The translations under genes and the position numbers were made by a program. From the NCBI GenBank assembly GCA_963762435.1, contig CAVXLN010000015.1:310001-374000 (forward strand): DNA of 64,000 bases, in the 5' to 3' direction. The DNA comes from JAXDMU01 sp963762435. GTDB taxonomy: Bacteria > Pseudomonadota > Alphaproteobacteria > ATCC43930 > CGMCC-115725. A model generated the notes under the pieces. That model worked only from the letters and a program-made list of their open reading frames with translations. It was not told where the DNA came from and made no database searches. How positions within the stretch are numbered: the stretch's first letter is position 1; each line of letters begins with the position of its first letter. Positions 8,521 through 17,999 of the stretch are shown here, piece after piece.

Positions 8521-9168
8521 GTGCCGCCAGTGCTGGCGGATCGGCGCGCGCGGCGCGTCGGACTGCTGGGCGGTTCCTTCAATCCGGCCCATCGCGGCCA
8601 TCGCCATGTCAGCCTCCTGGCGCTGAAGCGGCTCGATCTCGACGAGATCTGGTGGCTGGTCTCGCCGCAGAATCCGCTGAAGCCGGTGCAGGGCATGGCG
8701 AGCCTCGATGAGCGCCTCAGATCGGCTGCCGCAGTCGCGCGCGATCCGCGCATCAAGGTCACCGATCTCGAGGCCCGGCTGGGCACGCGCTACACGGCCG
8801 ATACCCTCTCCGAGCTGCGCCGGCGCTTTCCGCGCACGCGCTTCGTCTGGCTGATGGGGGCGGACAATCTCGGGCAGATCCAGCATTGGGAGCGCTGGCA
8901 GCGCATCTTCGAGCTGGCTCCCATTGCCGTCTTTGCCCGGCCTGCCTATTCTTTAGGAGCACTGGGCGGGTTGGCAGCACATCGCTTCGCCCGTGCGCGC
9001 ATCCGCCCGGAGCGGGCGCGGCACCTGGCCGACATGAATCCGCCGGCCTGGATCTTCTTCGCGACACGGCTCGATCCGCTGTCGGCGACCGAGATCCGCA
9101 GTCAGCGGCGGCGCGCCGTTTTCGCCCGGCAAGCGGCGTTGAGACGCCGCACCGCTTCAAACGTTTGA
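8521..9168 (+). CDS. nadD: Nicotinate-nucleotide adenylyltransferase
   Basis: A protein of about 215 residues that adenylates nicotinate mononucleotide in NAD synthesis. The nucleotidyltransferase signature is clear: GLLGGSFNPAHRGHRHVS contains the HxGH-type motif, followed by WLVSPQNPLK and, near the end, the LSATEIR motif. No ATG is available in frame; GTG at 8521 (or 8530) is the likely start, without an obvious ribosome site. It is the usual neighbour of proA and rsfS in alphaproteobacteria. Confidence 0.93.
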   Translation: MPPVLADRRARRVGLLGGSFNPAHRGHRHVSLLALKRLDLDEIWWLVSPQNPLKPVQGMASLDERLRSAAAVARDPRIKVTDLEARLGTRYTADTLSELRRRFPRTRFVWLMGADNLGQIQHWERWQRIFELAPIAVFARPAYSLGALGGLAAHRFARARIRPERARHLADMNPPAWIFFATRLDPLSATEIRSQRRRAVFARQAALRRRTASNV

Positions 9169-9189
9169 ACCAGCATAGGAGCTCAGACC

Positions 9190-9582
9190 ATCTCGACCCC
9201 GCCCACCGCAGCCAAGCAGGCTGCCCCGACGACCCGGCAGAATGCCAAGGGGCTTTGCGATCTCATCCACCATGTGCTGGACGAGGGCAAGGCCGAAGAG
9301 ATCCTGGTCATCGATCTCGAGGACAAGACCAGCATCGCCGATTACATGATCATCGCGTCCGGCCGTTCGCAGCGGCAGGTCGCCGCCCTTGCCGATCAGG
9401 TCGCGACCCGGCTCAAGGAAGAGGGGCTGGGGCGAGTGCCGATCGAAGGCAAGGAGAGCGGCGACTGGGTGCTGCTCGATGCCGGCGACGTGATCGTGCA
9501 TGTTTTCCGGCCGGAAGTGCGCACCTACTATAATCTCGAGAAGATCTGGGGCGCCGCCAGGCCAGCGCTCGATCCCGCCTGA
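9190..9582 (+). CDS. rsfS: Ribosomal silencing factor RsfS, apparently with an ATC start
   Basis: RsfS binds L14 and blocks subunit joining when growth slows. The core is clear: LVIDLEDKTSIADYMIIASGRS, then GDWVLLDAGDVIVHVFRPEVR. The first standard start in frame, GTG at 9274, would cut off the conserved first helix (LCDLIHHVLDEGKAEE). The frame is open upstream to 9169 with no ATG, GTG or TTG, but AGGAG at 9177-9181 lies 8 nt before ATC at 9190, which would give I/M-S-T-P-P-T. I therefore place the start at ATC. Function is certain; the start is inference. Confidence 0.9.
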   Translation: MSTPPTAAKQAAPTTRQNAKGLCDLIHHVLDEGKAEEILVIDLEDKTSIADYMIIASGRSQRQVAALADQVATRLKEEGLGRVPIEGKESGDWVLLDAGDVIVHVFRPEVRTYYNLEKIWGAARPALDPA

Positions 9583-9591
9583 GGGCGGCGG

Positions 9592-10050
9592 GTGCGCTGC
9601 CATCTTCTCGCGGTCGGGCGCGCCAAGCCGGGACCGGCCAAGGCGCTGTTCGAGGAATATGCGCGCCGGCTGACGCCGCCGCTCGCCCTCATCGAGGTCG
9701 AGGAGAAGAAGCCGCTGCCGGACGCGCAGCTCAAGGAGCGCGAGGCGGAGCTGCTGGCGGCCGCACTGCCCAAAGGCGCTTTCGCCGTGCTGCTCGATGA
9801 GCGCGGCAAAAGCCTTTCAAGTCCGGAATTCGCCGATTCGCTGGGCCGTTGGCGCGATCAGGGTGTCGCCGATCTCGCCCTCGTCATCGGTGGGGCCGCC
9901 GGACATGGCTCCGCCATTCGCGAGCGCGCAGGGTTCACCCTGGCGCTCGGCGTTATGACCTGGCCGCATATGCTCGTCCGCGCGCTCGTCGCCGAGCAGC
10001 TTTATCGCGGCTTCGCCATTCTGGCCGGCCATCCCTATCACCGGGAATAG
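9592..10050 (+). CDS. rlmH: 23S rRNA (pseudouridine1915-N3)-methyltransferase
   Basis: A 152-residue SPOUT-class methyltransferase that methylates pseudouridine 1915 of 23S rRNA. The knot motifs are present: LDERGKSLSSPEFA, VIGGAAGHG (about residues 98-107) and the C-terminal EQLYRGFAILAGHPYHRE. It starts with GTG 9 nt after the rsfS stop, with GAGGG as ribosome site overlapping that stop. The rsfS-rlmH pairing is conserved in many bacteria. Confidence 0.97.
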   Translation: MRCHLLAVGRAKPGPAKALFEEYARRLTPPLALIEVEEKKPLPDAQLKEREAELLAAALPKGAFAVLLDERGKSLSSPEFADSLGRWRDQGVADLALVIGGAAGHGSAIRERAGFTLALGVMTWPHMLVRALVAEQLYRGFAILAGHPYHRE

Positions 10051-10065
10051 CCGGGCTTTCTGAGC

Positions 10066-10278
10066 TTACTTCGGCGCACCGCCGGCATTGACCAGAGCCT
10101 GCTCGTTGAGTTTTTCGGTCTCCGCGACCTCGGCCGGAACCTGCTTGCCGTCGGCACTTCTGGTCGAGGCAGCGTGATGATGGTGATGCTTGGGCGGCGA
10201 CGCGGCCGGCTGATCGTCGGCATAGGCGGCACCCGCGAACAGCGCCAGCGCCGCGGCGGAAGCGAGAATAGCTTTCAT
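10066..10278 (-). CDS. Small exported histidine-cluster protein
   Basis: A 70-residue protein with a clear signal peptide (MKAILASAAALALFAGAAYA) and a short acidic/polar mature part that contains five consecutive histidines after SPPK. The start has a good AGGAGA ribosome site; the longer open frame upstream lacks one. I do not recognise a family. The histidine cluster could bind metal ions in the periplasm, but this is only a guess. It is convergent with rlmH. Confidence 0.65.
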   Translation of the reverse strand: MKAILASAAALALFAGAAYADDQPAASPPKHHHHHAASTRSADGKQVPAEVAETEKLNEQALVNAGGAPK

Positions 10279-10423
10279 CGGATTTCTCCTCTTACCCGGG
10301 GCGACTAGCCCCATGGTTGAACAACGGAGGTCCGCTCTTATAGTTCCAGTCCCGTAACTGCGCCGGATAGATCAAGTTTGGGGCATTCGGACGCCGAGAC
10401 CGGCCTCGCCTATCTTGCGATCC

Positions 10424-12586
10424 TCAGGCGCCGAGATCGACCGGCGGCCGGCGATCGAGGAGCGGCACCAGCGGATAGCGGCCGGCGCGGCCGAAGCCCA
10501 GTTCGCCGGCCCAGCCGCCGATCATCATGCCGTCGCGAAAGATCTGCTTGAGCTCTTCCTGGAGATCCGATGCCAGCGGTGTCGTCGAACGCAGCACCAG
10601 GTCGAACCGGCGTTCGCGCACCATACCGTCGAATTGCAGCGGGCCGAGCCGCTGCAGCTCCAGCTCCAGCACGAAGCGTTGGCCGGTGCGCAGCTTGCCT
10701 TCGGCGTCGCGGTCATGGATCGCCTTGCGGTAGAGCCGCATCGGCTCGCTGCTGAGCGACCCCAGGAAGGGCAGCACGGTCACGGTCCAGCCGTTGGGTG
10801 CGGGCTCGCTCCGGACAGTGCCGATCGTCTGGGCGGCCGTGTCGAGGCGGCTCGCGAGATCGCCGCGGCCGGCCTCGATGAGCGCCTTGCGCAAAGGCGG
10901 ATCGAGCGAACGGGGCGGCGGGCGGCCGGCCTGAATGCCGGCGAGGAAGCCGAAGAGGGCGGCCGCGAGATTGGTGCCGGGCTCGAAGGCAAGCGCCGTC
11001 TGGATCGCCGAGCCGAGATTGGCGCTGGCGGTGGCGAGGGCGGAGCTGGTTTCCTCGATCAGTGTCGACTTGGCCGGGGGGGCGGCTGGTACGGCGTTCG
11101 CGGCATTGTGCGGGACAGCCCGGACGGCCGGCGGCGCCACGGCCGCGACCTTGAGCTGGATCGCGGACCCGGTCGGCAGCGTCTCCCCCAGCGGCAACGA
11201 CAGCGTGCCGACGGCGGTGCTCACCAGCGTCTCGCCATCCGTGCGCGCCGGCACGACGCGGCCGGCCAGGACGGAGACCTGGACCTGGAAGTCGGCAAGG
11301 TCATCCGGCGTCTGTGTTGAGGGCGCCGGCGATGGAGCGGTCTGCTGAGCCGGCGCGGGCGGGCTTGCTGGGGCGGTGATCGATGCGGCGGGCTGCGGCG
11401 GGCTTTGAATGGCCGGCGGCGGTGGCGAGGCGGGCGACGCATCGGGATCGAGGGCTGGGCTGGCTGGAGCCGGTGCGTTTGTGTTCTGCGCAACGGCTGG
11501 CTGTGGAGGCGAGCTTGCGGTGCCGGAGGATGGGGCCGGGGGAGGCGCCGCCGATGTAGGAATCGGCGGCTGACCGGGGATGGATGCGGTCGCCGGCGCC
11601 GGCAGGGGCGTTGTGAGCGGGGTCGGCGTTTCGGCCGGGACTTCCGATGCGATGAGGGCTGTGGCCGTCGTTAGCGGGGCGGACAAGCCGGCCGGTGCCG
11701 ATGTCGGCGCCGAGGCCGCGGGCGTTGCTGGCGTGGTGGCGCCGCCGTGGCTCGCGGCAGGCGGGTTTTGCGCCGGCGTGCCGGGCAGCGCTCCCTGCGG
11801 CGGTTCCGATGCTGCGGCCTCGGCCGGTGGCGGCTCGCCCGGAGGCGGGGCGTGCAGGGCGGGCTCGGGCGCCTCTGAATCCGTCGCACCCACCTCGGTG
11901 ACGGTGACGAGATAGCGGGTGCCGACCGGCAGCGGTGTCTGGCCGAGCTTGGCCGGCGCCGGGCGGACGAGGGTGGCGATCACGGTCGGGCCGGCGCTGG
12001 CATCGGTGTCGGGCGCGGCGGCGCCGAGCGTCAGCCCGTCGCCGCTCAGCGCCGCCTCGATCGCGGTCTCATCCTCGAAGCTGATCAGCGATGCTGCGAT
12101 CGAGATGCCGCCGCTCGGGAAATTCGAGGTGCCGGCGCGGCCGGTGAGGGGCAGCGCGCCCGTCAGCGAGGCGGTGCTTGGACCCTGCGGCGCCGGTTGC
12201 GCCGGTCCCGGTGCCTGCGGTCGCGCCGCGACCGGGCGGCCATTGACGGCGAGCACGGCCGCCTGCGGCACCGGTGCCGTCTGGGTGACGCGCAGCACGA
12301 TATTGCTGCCGGCGGCGAGCGTCAGCTCCGGCGGGTGGTGCAGCGTGACGAAGGTGCCGTTGCGGGTCAGCAGCGTGATCGTGCCGTCGGGCTGCGCCGA
12401 ATCGACCGTGCCGCTCAGGATCTTGCCGGGGCCGGATGCCGCCAGCAGCGTCTCGACCAGCGGACTTGCGATATCGCCGACCGCGCGTGCCGACAGCACC
12501 TGGAGCACGACGGCGCCGCCGTCCGGCGTCTGGGCCAGATTGCCGAGGATCGGCGGCAGGGCGCCGGCGCTCGTCAGGCTGGACAT
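10424..12586 (-). CDS. FliK-like flagellar hook-length control family protein (second copy)
   Basis: A 720-residue protein with a structured N-terminal part (about 1-170), a very long Pro/Ala-rich low-complexity linker (about 170-480) and a C-terminal domain of the FliK/YcgR-type fold (LELELQRLGPLQFDGMVRERR at about residue 635). This is the architecture of hook-length rulers and their relatives. It is the last gene of the fliF operon, 27 nt downstream of flhG. A second FliK with a more typical C-terminus is at 25112, so this copy may have another role. Function is inferred. Confidence 0.7.
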   Translation of the reverse strand: MSSLTSAGALPPILGNLAQTPDGGAVVLQVLSARAVGDIASPLVETLLAASGPGKILSGTVDSAQPDGTITLLTRNGTFVTLHHPPELTLAAGSNIVLRVTQTAPVPQAAVLAVNGRPVAARPQAPGPAQPAPQGPSTASLTGALPLTGRAGTSNFPSGGISIAASLISFEDETAIEAALSGDGLTLGAAAPDTDASAGPTVIATLVRPAPAKLGQTPLPVGTRYLVTVTEVGATDSEAPEPALHAPPPGEPPPAEAAASEPPQGALPGTPAQNPPAASHGGATTPATPAASAPTSAPAGLSAPLTTATALIASEVPAETPTPLTTPLPAPATASIPGQPPIPTSAAPPPAPSSGTASSPPQPAVAQNTNAPAPASPALDPDASPASPPPPAIQSPPQPAASITAPASPPAPAQQTAPSPAPSTQTPDDLADFQVQVSVLAGRVVPARTDGETLVSTAVGTLSLPLGETLPTGSAIQLKVAAVAPPAVRAVPHNAANAVPAAPPAKSTLIEETSSALATASANLGSAIQTALAFEPGTNLAAALFGFLAGIQAGRPPPRSLDPPLRKALIEAGRGDLASRLDTAAQTIGTVRSEPAPNGWTVTVLPFLGSLSSEPMRLYRKAIHDRDAEGKLRTGQRFVLELELQRLGPLQFDGMVRERRFDLVLRSTTPLASDLQEELKQIFRDGMMIGGWAGELGFGRAGRYPLVPLLDRRPPVDLGA

Positions 12587-12613
12587 GGCGGGCGGCCGGG
12601 CGCTGCCGCGCCC

Positions 12614-13408
12614 TTAACTCGAGGCCTGCAGCCGCGCCACCACCGCCTGCATGTCGATCGCCGCCTCGCTGTTCGGGAAGCGGGTCAGAAGCGAGGATTG
12701 CTTGCGGATGCTTTCGCGGACATGCGGGTCGCGGCGGATGATGCCGCCCAGCTCCGGCTCGATCTTGAGGAACTCGCGGCAGGCCTTGAGCAGGATCGCA
12801 TAGGTGCGCTCGCCCTCATGCATCGAGGTCGCCATGTTGACGACGATGCGGAGATCGGCCTGCGGCCGTTCCATCGTCGTCACCTTGATGAACGCATAGG
12901 CGTCGGTGATGGCGGTCGGCTCGTCGGTGGTGACGACGAAGCAGGTCTTGGCCTGGGCCGTGAACGACCGCACCGTGCGCTCGATGCCGGCCCCCATATC
13001 CATCACGACATAGTCATACTGGGTCGCCAGGATCTGGAGGTCGCTCCTCAAGGCCGCGAGCCGCGATGGCGCCACTTGCGCCAGCGAGCCGGTGCCGGAG
13101 CGGCCGGCGATGATGTCGAAGCCGCCTGCCGGATATTGCGAGGCCGATTCGGCAAGCGTCGCCTGGCCGGCGAGGAAGGTGCCGAGATCGCGGCGCGGCT
13201 GCATGCCGAGCTGGACATCGACATTGGCCAGGCCGAGATCGCCGTCGAACAGCAACGCACGCTTGCCGGCCTTGGCGAGCGCGTGGCTGAGCGTGATCGA
13301 GAACCAGGTCTTGCCGACGCCGCCCTTGCCGGAGGCGACGGCGATCAGGTTCGACCGGGCCGTGTTGACGGCGGGCGCCGCCTGTCGAAGGTCGAGCGGG
13401 ACGATCAT
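12614..13408 (-). CDS. flhG: MinD/ParA-like flagellar number regulator FlhG
   Basis: A 264-residue ATPase with a deviant Walker A motif SGKGGVGKTWFSIT (about residues 26-39), DGDLGLANVD and VMDMGAGIE motifs, typical of the FlhG/FleN/YlxH group that limits flagellar number by acting on FlhF and the flagellar activator. The start at 13408 overlaps the flhF stop by 4 nt (ATGA). The frame extends upstream into flhF without homology, so I exclude that part. Confidence 0.92.
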   Translation of the reverse strand: MIVPLDLRQAAPAVNTARSNLIAVASGKGGVGKTWFSITLSHALAKAGKRALLFDGDLGLANVDVQLGMQPRRDLGTFLAGQATLAESASQYPAGGFDIIAGRSGTGSLAQVAPSRLAALRSDLQILATQYDYVVMDMGAGIERTVRSFTAQAKTCFVVTTDEPTAITDAYAFIKVTTMERPQADLRIVVNMATSMHEGERTYAILLKACREFLKIEPELGGIIRRDPHVRESIRKQSSLLTRFPNSEAAIDMQAVVARLQASS

Positions 13409-14403
13409 GATCCGAGGCCTCTTATGACCTGTTGCGATGAAGAGATGTGTGCTGGTTCGGGCATGAGCATTTTTGCCAATCCGAGTGGGTCGAGCGGATT
13501 CAATCCGTCCGCAACGGCGGGGGTGATGCTGCACTCGCAGAAGGCGAGCTTGGCGGCGTCGGCGGCGGCGAGCACGCTGCCGAGCCGGCGGACCATGTCG
13601 AGCCGGGTCACGATGAGGCGGGTGATGCCGAGGCTGGCGAACTCCTGCGCCTGCTCCATCGCGTCCACGACATCGCCGCCGGCCGGCAGCACGAAGATCG
13701 CCTCGGCCGGCACGGCCTTGACGAGGCTGGCGATCTCGGCCAGGTCGCGCGGCGAATAGGGGTTGATGCCCGGCGTGTCGATCAGCACCTGCTCGTCGGC
13801 CGAAGCGGCATCGACGAGCTTGGCGAGTTGACGGTCATTCTCGGCGATCTGGATCGGCAGCTTGAGGATGCGCGCGAACACTTCGAGCTGCTCGATGCCG
13901 CCGGCGCGGACCGTGTCGGTCGTGATCAGCCGCGCCTTGCGCTTGTCGAAGACGGCGCGCGCGGCGAGCTTGGCGGTGCTGACCGTCTTGCCGGCACCGG
14001 GCGCCCCCACCAGCATCAGCGGTTGCTGCGGACCCCGCGTGGTGAGCGGCTCGAACGTGAAGATTTGGCTCAGCGCGCCGGCCAGCGCTTCGAGCGGCTG
14101 ATCCGAGCCCACGACGAAGCTGGTATCGATGAGGCGTTCGAGCAGCCGATTCGGCAAGCCATGGAGCAGCAGCGCCTCGTGGATGACATCGATCGGGTCG
14201 CCCGGATGGGAGAGCTCGAGCGGGTCGCCCGCGACGCTGCCGACGCTCGGCACTTCCGGCTCTTCCTCCTCGATCGCGGCCACGATTTTGGTGCCCGTGT
14301 CGGTATTCTCGGTCGAGACGATGATCGCATCTTCGCCGAGCTCGCGGCGCAGGATGTCCATCGCTTGCGCCATGGTCGGGGCGATGAGCGTCCTAAGCCG
14401 CAT
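13405..14403 (-). CDS. flhF: Flagellar biosynthesis GTPase FlhF
   Basis: A 332-residue SRP-type GTPase that sets the site of flagellar assembly. The N-terminal B domain (MRLRTLIAPTMAQAMDILRRE) is followed by the NG domain with P-loop VGAPGAGKTVSTAKLA (about 131), DTVRAGGIEQLEVFA and IDTPGINP. It is somewhat shorter than many FlhF proteins because the linker is reduced. It lies between flhA and flhG as in other polar flagellates. Confidence 0.93.
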   Translation of the reverse strand: MRLRTLIAPTMAQAMDILRRELGEDAIIVSTENTDTGTKIVAAIEEEEPEVPSVGSVAGDPLELSHPGDPIDVIHEALLLHGLPNRLLERLIDTSFVVGSDQPLEALAGALSQIFTFEPLTTRGPQQPLMLVGAPGAGKTVSTAKLAARAVFDKRKARLITTDTVRAGGIEQLEVFARILKLPIQIAENDRQLAKLVDAASADEQVLIDTPGINPYSPRDLAEIASLVKAVPAEAIFVLPAGGDVVDAMEQAQEFASLGITRLIVTRLDMVRRLGSVLAAADAAKLAFCECSITPAVADGLNPLDPLGLAKMLMPEPAHISSSQQVIRGLGS

Positions 14404-14441
14404 GGCGGGGCGCTCCTGTCGGGGCGAAGATGCGTCTCATG

Positions 14442-16568
14442 TCAAATCTGGCCCAGGGTCTTGATGCGCGCCTTCGGATGGATCTCGTTCTGCGACATGA
14501 CCACGGTCGACGGCCGGAACCGCTCGATGATCGAGCGCACATAAGGCCGGATCGTCGGGCTGGTCAGCAACACGGGTGCCTCACCCACCATAGCGAAGCG
14601 CTCGAAGGCCTGGCGCACGGCCACGATGAACTCTTGCAGCTTACTCGGCGCCATCGACAATTGCTTGTCCTCACCGTGCGTGACGATCAATTCCGCGAAA
14701 GCCTGCTCCCACTGTGGCGAGAGAGTGACAAGCGGGATGAAGCCCCCATCGTTGAGATTGGAGTCGCTGATCTGGCGCGCCAGACGCGAGCGCACATGCT
14801 CGGTGATGGAGGTGATGTTGCGGGTATAGCCGCACGCCTCGGCAGTGCCTTCGAGGATGGTCGGCAGGTCGCGAATCGAGATGCGCTCATGCAGCAGATT
14901 CTGCAGCACGCGCTGAAGCCCGCCCGTCGAGATCAAGGTCGGGATCAGCTCGCCGATCAGCTTCTGGTGATCCTTGTCGAGCTCGGTCAGGAGCTTCTGC
15001 GTTTCCGTGTAGGAGAGCAGCTCCGACATGTTGTCCTTCATCAGCTCGGTCAGATGCGTGGTGATGACGGTCTGCGGATCGACCACGGTCAGGCCCAGGA
15101 ACGTCGCCTCCTCGCGCAGATGGTCGGCCACCCACATGGCCGGCAGGCCGAAGGTCGGCTCGACCGTCGCCTCGCCCGGCAGCGAGATCGGCTCGCCGCG
15201 CGCATCCATGACGAGCAGCATGTTCGGCCGCAGCTCGCCGCGCCCGGCCTCGATCTCCTTGATGCGGATGACATAGGTGTTCGACGCCAGCTGCAGATTG
15301 TCCTGGATGCGGACCGAGGGCATGACGAAGCCCATGTCGGAGGCGAGCTGGCGCCTGAGCGCGCGGATCTGGTCGGTCAGGCGGCTGCCGCGCTCGTCAT
15401 TGATGAGCGGCAGGAGGCCGTATCCGAGCTCGAGCCGGCACAGATCGATCTGGAGCGCCGTCGAGATCGGCTCTTCCTTGACCGGCGCCGGCGGAGCGGC
15501 GGCCTCGGCGTCCGCCTTGGCGGCGGCGGTGCGGCGCAGATGCACGATCGGCAGCTTCCAGGCGGACCAGCCGGTTGCGGCGGCGACGAGCAGGAACGGC
15601 AGCATCGGCACGCCCGGCACCAGCGCCAGCGTGACCGACAGGAAGGAGACGAGGCCCAAGGCTGCCGGATAGGCCGAGAACTGGCCGAAGAGGGTGCGGT
15701 CGAGCGACTTCTGGATGTTGCCCTTCGACACCATGATGCCGGCGGCGAGCGAGATGATGAGCGCCGGTATTTGCGTCACGATGCCGTCGCCGACGGTCAG
15801 CACCGTATAGGTGCTGAATGCCTGCATCACCGGTAGGTTGCGCTGGACGATGCCGATGACGAGGCCGGCGATGATGTTGATCGCTGTGATGATGAGGCCG
15901 GCGACGGCATCGCCGCGCACGAATTTGGCGGCGCCGTCCATGGCGCCGAAGAAATTGCTTTCGCCCTCGAGGTCGGCGCGGCGCTTCTTCGCTGTCGTTT
16001 CGTCGATCAGGCCCGAGCCCAGATCGGCGTCGATCGCCAGCTGCTTGCCGGGCATGGCGTCGAGGGTAAAGCGGGCGGCGACTTCGGCGATACGGCCGGA
16101 GCCCTTGGTGATGACCATGAAATTCACCGTCACCAGGATCCCGAAGACGATCACGCCGATGACGAAATTGCCGCTGATCACGAAATTGCCGAATGCCTCG
16201 ATGACGGCGCCGGCGGCGCGCGTGCCGTCCTGGCCGTGGCCGAGGATGAGGCGGGTCGTCGCCATGTTGAGCGCCAACCTCAGCATGGTCGAGATCAGGA
16301 GGACGATCGGGAAGCCCGAGAAATCGAGCGGCCGTTCGATGAACAGCACGATCATCAATACCAGGACCGAGAAGGTCATCGACAAGGCGAGGCCGATATC
16401 GAGGAACCAGGGCGGCATCGGCAGAATCAGGACGACGAGCAGCGCCACCACGCCCAGGGCGAGCAGGATCTCGCCCTTGAAGAGCGTCTGCCTGACCGGG
16501 CCGATCCAGGCGGGTAACGAGACCCCGCCCGGAAGCGCCAGCGATCTACCGTCCGAAAGTTCCGACAT
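14442..16568 (-). CDS. flhA: Flagellar export gate protein FlhA
   Basis: A 708-residue core component of the flagellar type III export gate. About eight membrane segments occupy residues 25-330, including the FHIPEP-family region (MPGKQLAIDADLGSGLIDET). The large cytoplasmic domain, which docks chaperone-substrate complexes, fills the rest. Length is normal. It sits between flbD (17 nt upstream) and flhF (38 nt downstream) in the long operon. Confidence 0.97.
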   Translation of the reverse strand: MSELSDGRSLALPGGVSLPAWIGPVRQTLFKGEILLALGVVALLVVLILPMPPWFLDIGLALSMTFSVLVLMIVLFIERPLDFSGFPIVLLISTMLRLALNMATTRLILGHGQDGTRAAGAVIEAFGNFVISGNFVIGVIVFGILVTVNFMVITKGSGRIAEVAARFTLDAMPGKQLAIDADLGSGLIDETTAKKRRADLEGESNFFGAMDGAAKFVRGDAVAGLIITAINIIAGLVIGIVQRNLPVMQAFSTYTVLTVGDGIVTQIPALIISLAAGIMVSKGNIQKSLDRTLFGQFSAYPAALGLVSFLSVTLALVPGVPMLPFLLVAAATGWSAWKLPIVHLRRTAAAKADAEAAAPPAPVKEEPISTALQIDLCRLELGYGLLPLINDERGSRLTDQIRALRRQLASDMGFVMPSVRIQDNLQLASNTYVIRIKEIEAGRGELRPNMLLVMDARGEPISLPGEATVEPTFGLPAMWVADHLREEATFLGLTVVDPQTVITTHLTELMKDNMSELLSYTETQKLLTELDKDHQKLIGELIPTLISTGGLQRVLQNLLHERISIRDLPTILEGTAEACGYTRNITSITEHVRSRLARQISDSNLNDGGFIPLVTLSPQWEQAFAELIVTHGEDKQLSMAPSKLQEFIVAVRQAFERFAMVGEAPVLLTSPTIRPYVRSIIERFRPSTVVMSQNEIHPKARIKTLGQI

Positions 16569-16584
16569 CGTGCTTCAGCGCCCC

Positions 16585-17967
16585 TTAAGCCCGCGCGAAT
16601 TCCGGCTCGCGCGGGACCGGCACGTTGAGACCGTCCTGCTTGTATAGCTGCAGCTTGTTTCTGAGCGTGCGGATCGAGATGCCGAGAATGCCGGCGGCGT
16701 GCGTGCGGTTGCCGAGGCAATGGTTGAGCGTCTCGATGATGAGGTCGCGCTCGACATCGGCGACGGTGCGGCCGACCATGCCGGTCGCCGGTGCGGTACC
16801 GGCGGGGGCCGCACTTGCCGGCATCTGGGCGCTCGCGGTGGCGGGACGGGACGGATCCGCGGCCAGCCTTCCGCCGGTCAGCATGATCGCCTCCGGCTCG
16901 ATCACCCGGCCGCTCGACAAGAGCACCGCGCGATGGATCGTGTTCTCGAGCTCGCGAACATTGCCGCGCCAGTGATGGACGCTCAGCAGGCGGCGCGCGG
17001 CCTCGGCGATGCCCGAATAGTCGTAACCATTCTGCTCGGCATATTTGCGCGCGAAATGCTCGGCCAGCGCGTCGATATCCTGCGGCCGCTCGCGGAGCGA
17101 GGGAAGCCGCAGATTGACGACGTTGAGGCGGAAATAGAGGTCGTCGCGGAACTCGCCGCGGCGGACCGCCTCGTCCATGTCGCGGTTCGAGGTGGCGATG
17201 ACGCGGATATCGACCTTGACCGGCTGATTGCCGCCGACCCGGTCGATCTCGCGCTCCTGGATCGCGCGCAAGAGCTTGGCCTGGAGGCGCGGATGCATCT
17301 CCGTGACCTCGTCCAGCAGCAGCGTGCCGCCATTCGCTTCCTCGAACTTGCCGAGGCGGCGGGCGACGGCGCCGGTGAAGGCGCCCTTCTCATGGCCGAA
17401 CAGCTCGCTCTCCAGGAGCTGCTCTGGAATTGCAGCGCAATTCAAGGAGATGAAGGCGGCATTGGCGCGCCGGCTCTTCCGGTGGATGTAGCGGGCGACG
17501 ATCTCCTTGCCCGTGCCGCTCTCGCCGGTGATGAGCACGCTCGCCTCGGAGGGGGCGATCTGCTCGGCCAGCCGCAGCACCTGGCCCATGGCCGGGTCGC
17601 GGAAGACGAGCGCATGGTTCTCGTTGGCGACGGCCTCGAGCACCGCCGCGATCATCAGCGCGTCGGGCGGCAGCGGGATGTACTCCTTGGCACCGGCCTT
17701 GATCGCCTTGACGGCCGCACCCGCATCGCTGCCGATGCCGCAGGCGACGACGGTGACATGGATGCGCTCGGTCTTGAGGCACTGGATCATCCGGCCGACA
17801 TCGAGCTTGACATCGACCATGACGAGATCGGCGCCCTGGCCGGTGCGAAGGGCGGCCAGGCCCTTCTCGATATCATCTGCCTGGGCGACTTTGGCGCCGC
17901 GGGAGAGGGCGATCTTGCCGGCGGCACTGATATAGCCCGACAGAGGACCGACGATGAGCAAACGCAT
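16585..17967 (-). CDS. flbD: Sigma-54-dependent flagellar activator FlbD
   Basis: A 460-residue enhancer-binding protein. A receiver-like domain (1-120; Asp52 in LVMVDVKLD) is followed by the AAA+ domain with Walker A GESGTGKE (148-155) and the sigma-54 contact motif GAFTGA (195-200), then an alanine/proline linker and a Fis-type helix-turn-helix (NRTHAAGILGISIRTLRNKL). Within the fliF operon of an alphaproteobacterium this is FlbD, which activates late and represses early flagellar promoters together with FliX (also encoded here). Its likely DNA sites are the palindromes annotated at 22832, 29124 and 45757. Confidence 0.92.
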   Translation of the reverse strand: MRLLIVGPLSGYISAAGKIALSRGAKVAQADDIEKGLAALRTGQGADLVMVDVKLDVGRMIQCLKTERIHVTVVACGIGSDAGAAVKAIKAGAKEYIPLPPDALMIAAVLEAVANENHALVFRDPAMGQVLRLAEQIAPSEASVLITGESGTGKEIVARYIHRKSRRANAAFISLNCAAIPEQLLESELFGHEKGAFTGAVARRLGKFEEANGGTLLLDEVTEMHPRLQAKLLRAIQEREIDRVGGNQPVKVDIRVIATSNRDMDEAVRRGEFRDDLYFRLNVVNLRLPSLRERPQDIDALAEHFARKYAEQNGYDYSGIAEAARRLLSVHHWRGNVRELENTIHRAVLLSSGRVIEPEAIMLTGGRLAADPSRPATASAQMPASAAPAGTAPATGMVGRTVADVERDLIIETLNHCLGNRTHAAGILGISIRTLRNKLQLYKQDGLNVPVPREPEFARA

Positions 17968-17999
17968 GTTTCAAACCCCAGCGTTAATCGGATAGCGCA

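Noticed and set aside
11330..12100. Proline/alanine repeats in the FliK-like gene as a possible DNA repeat array
   Set aside because: Variation is irregular and follows codons, as expected for a disordered protein linker; no CRISPR-like spacing. I saw no CRISPR array in the window.
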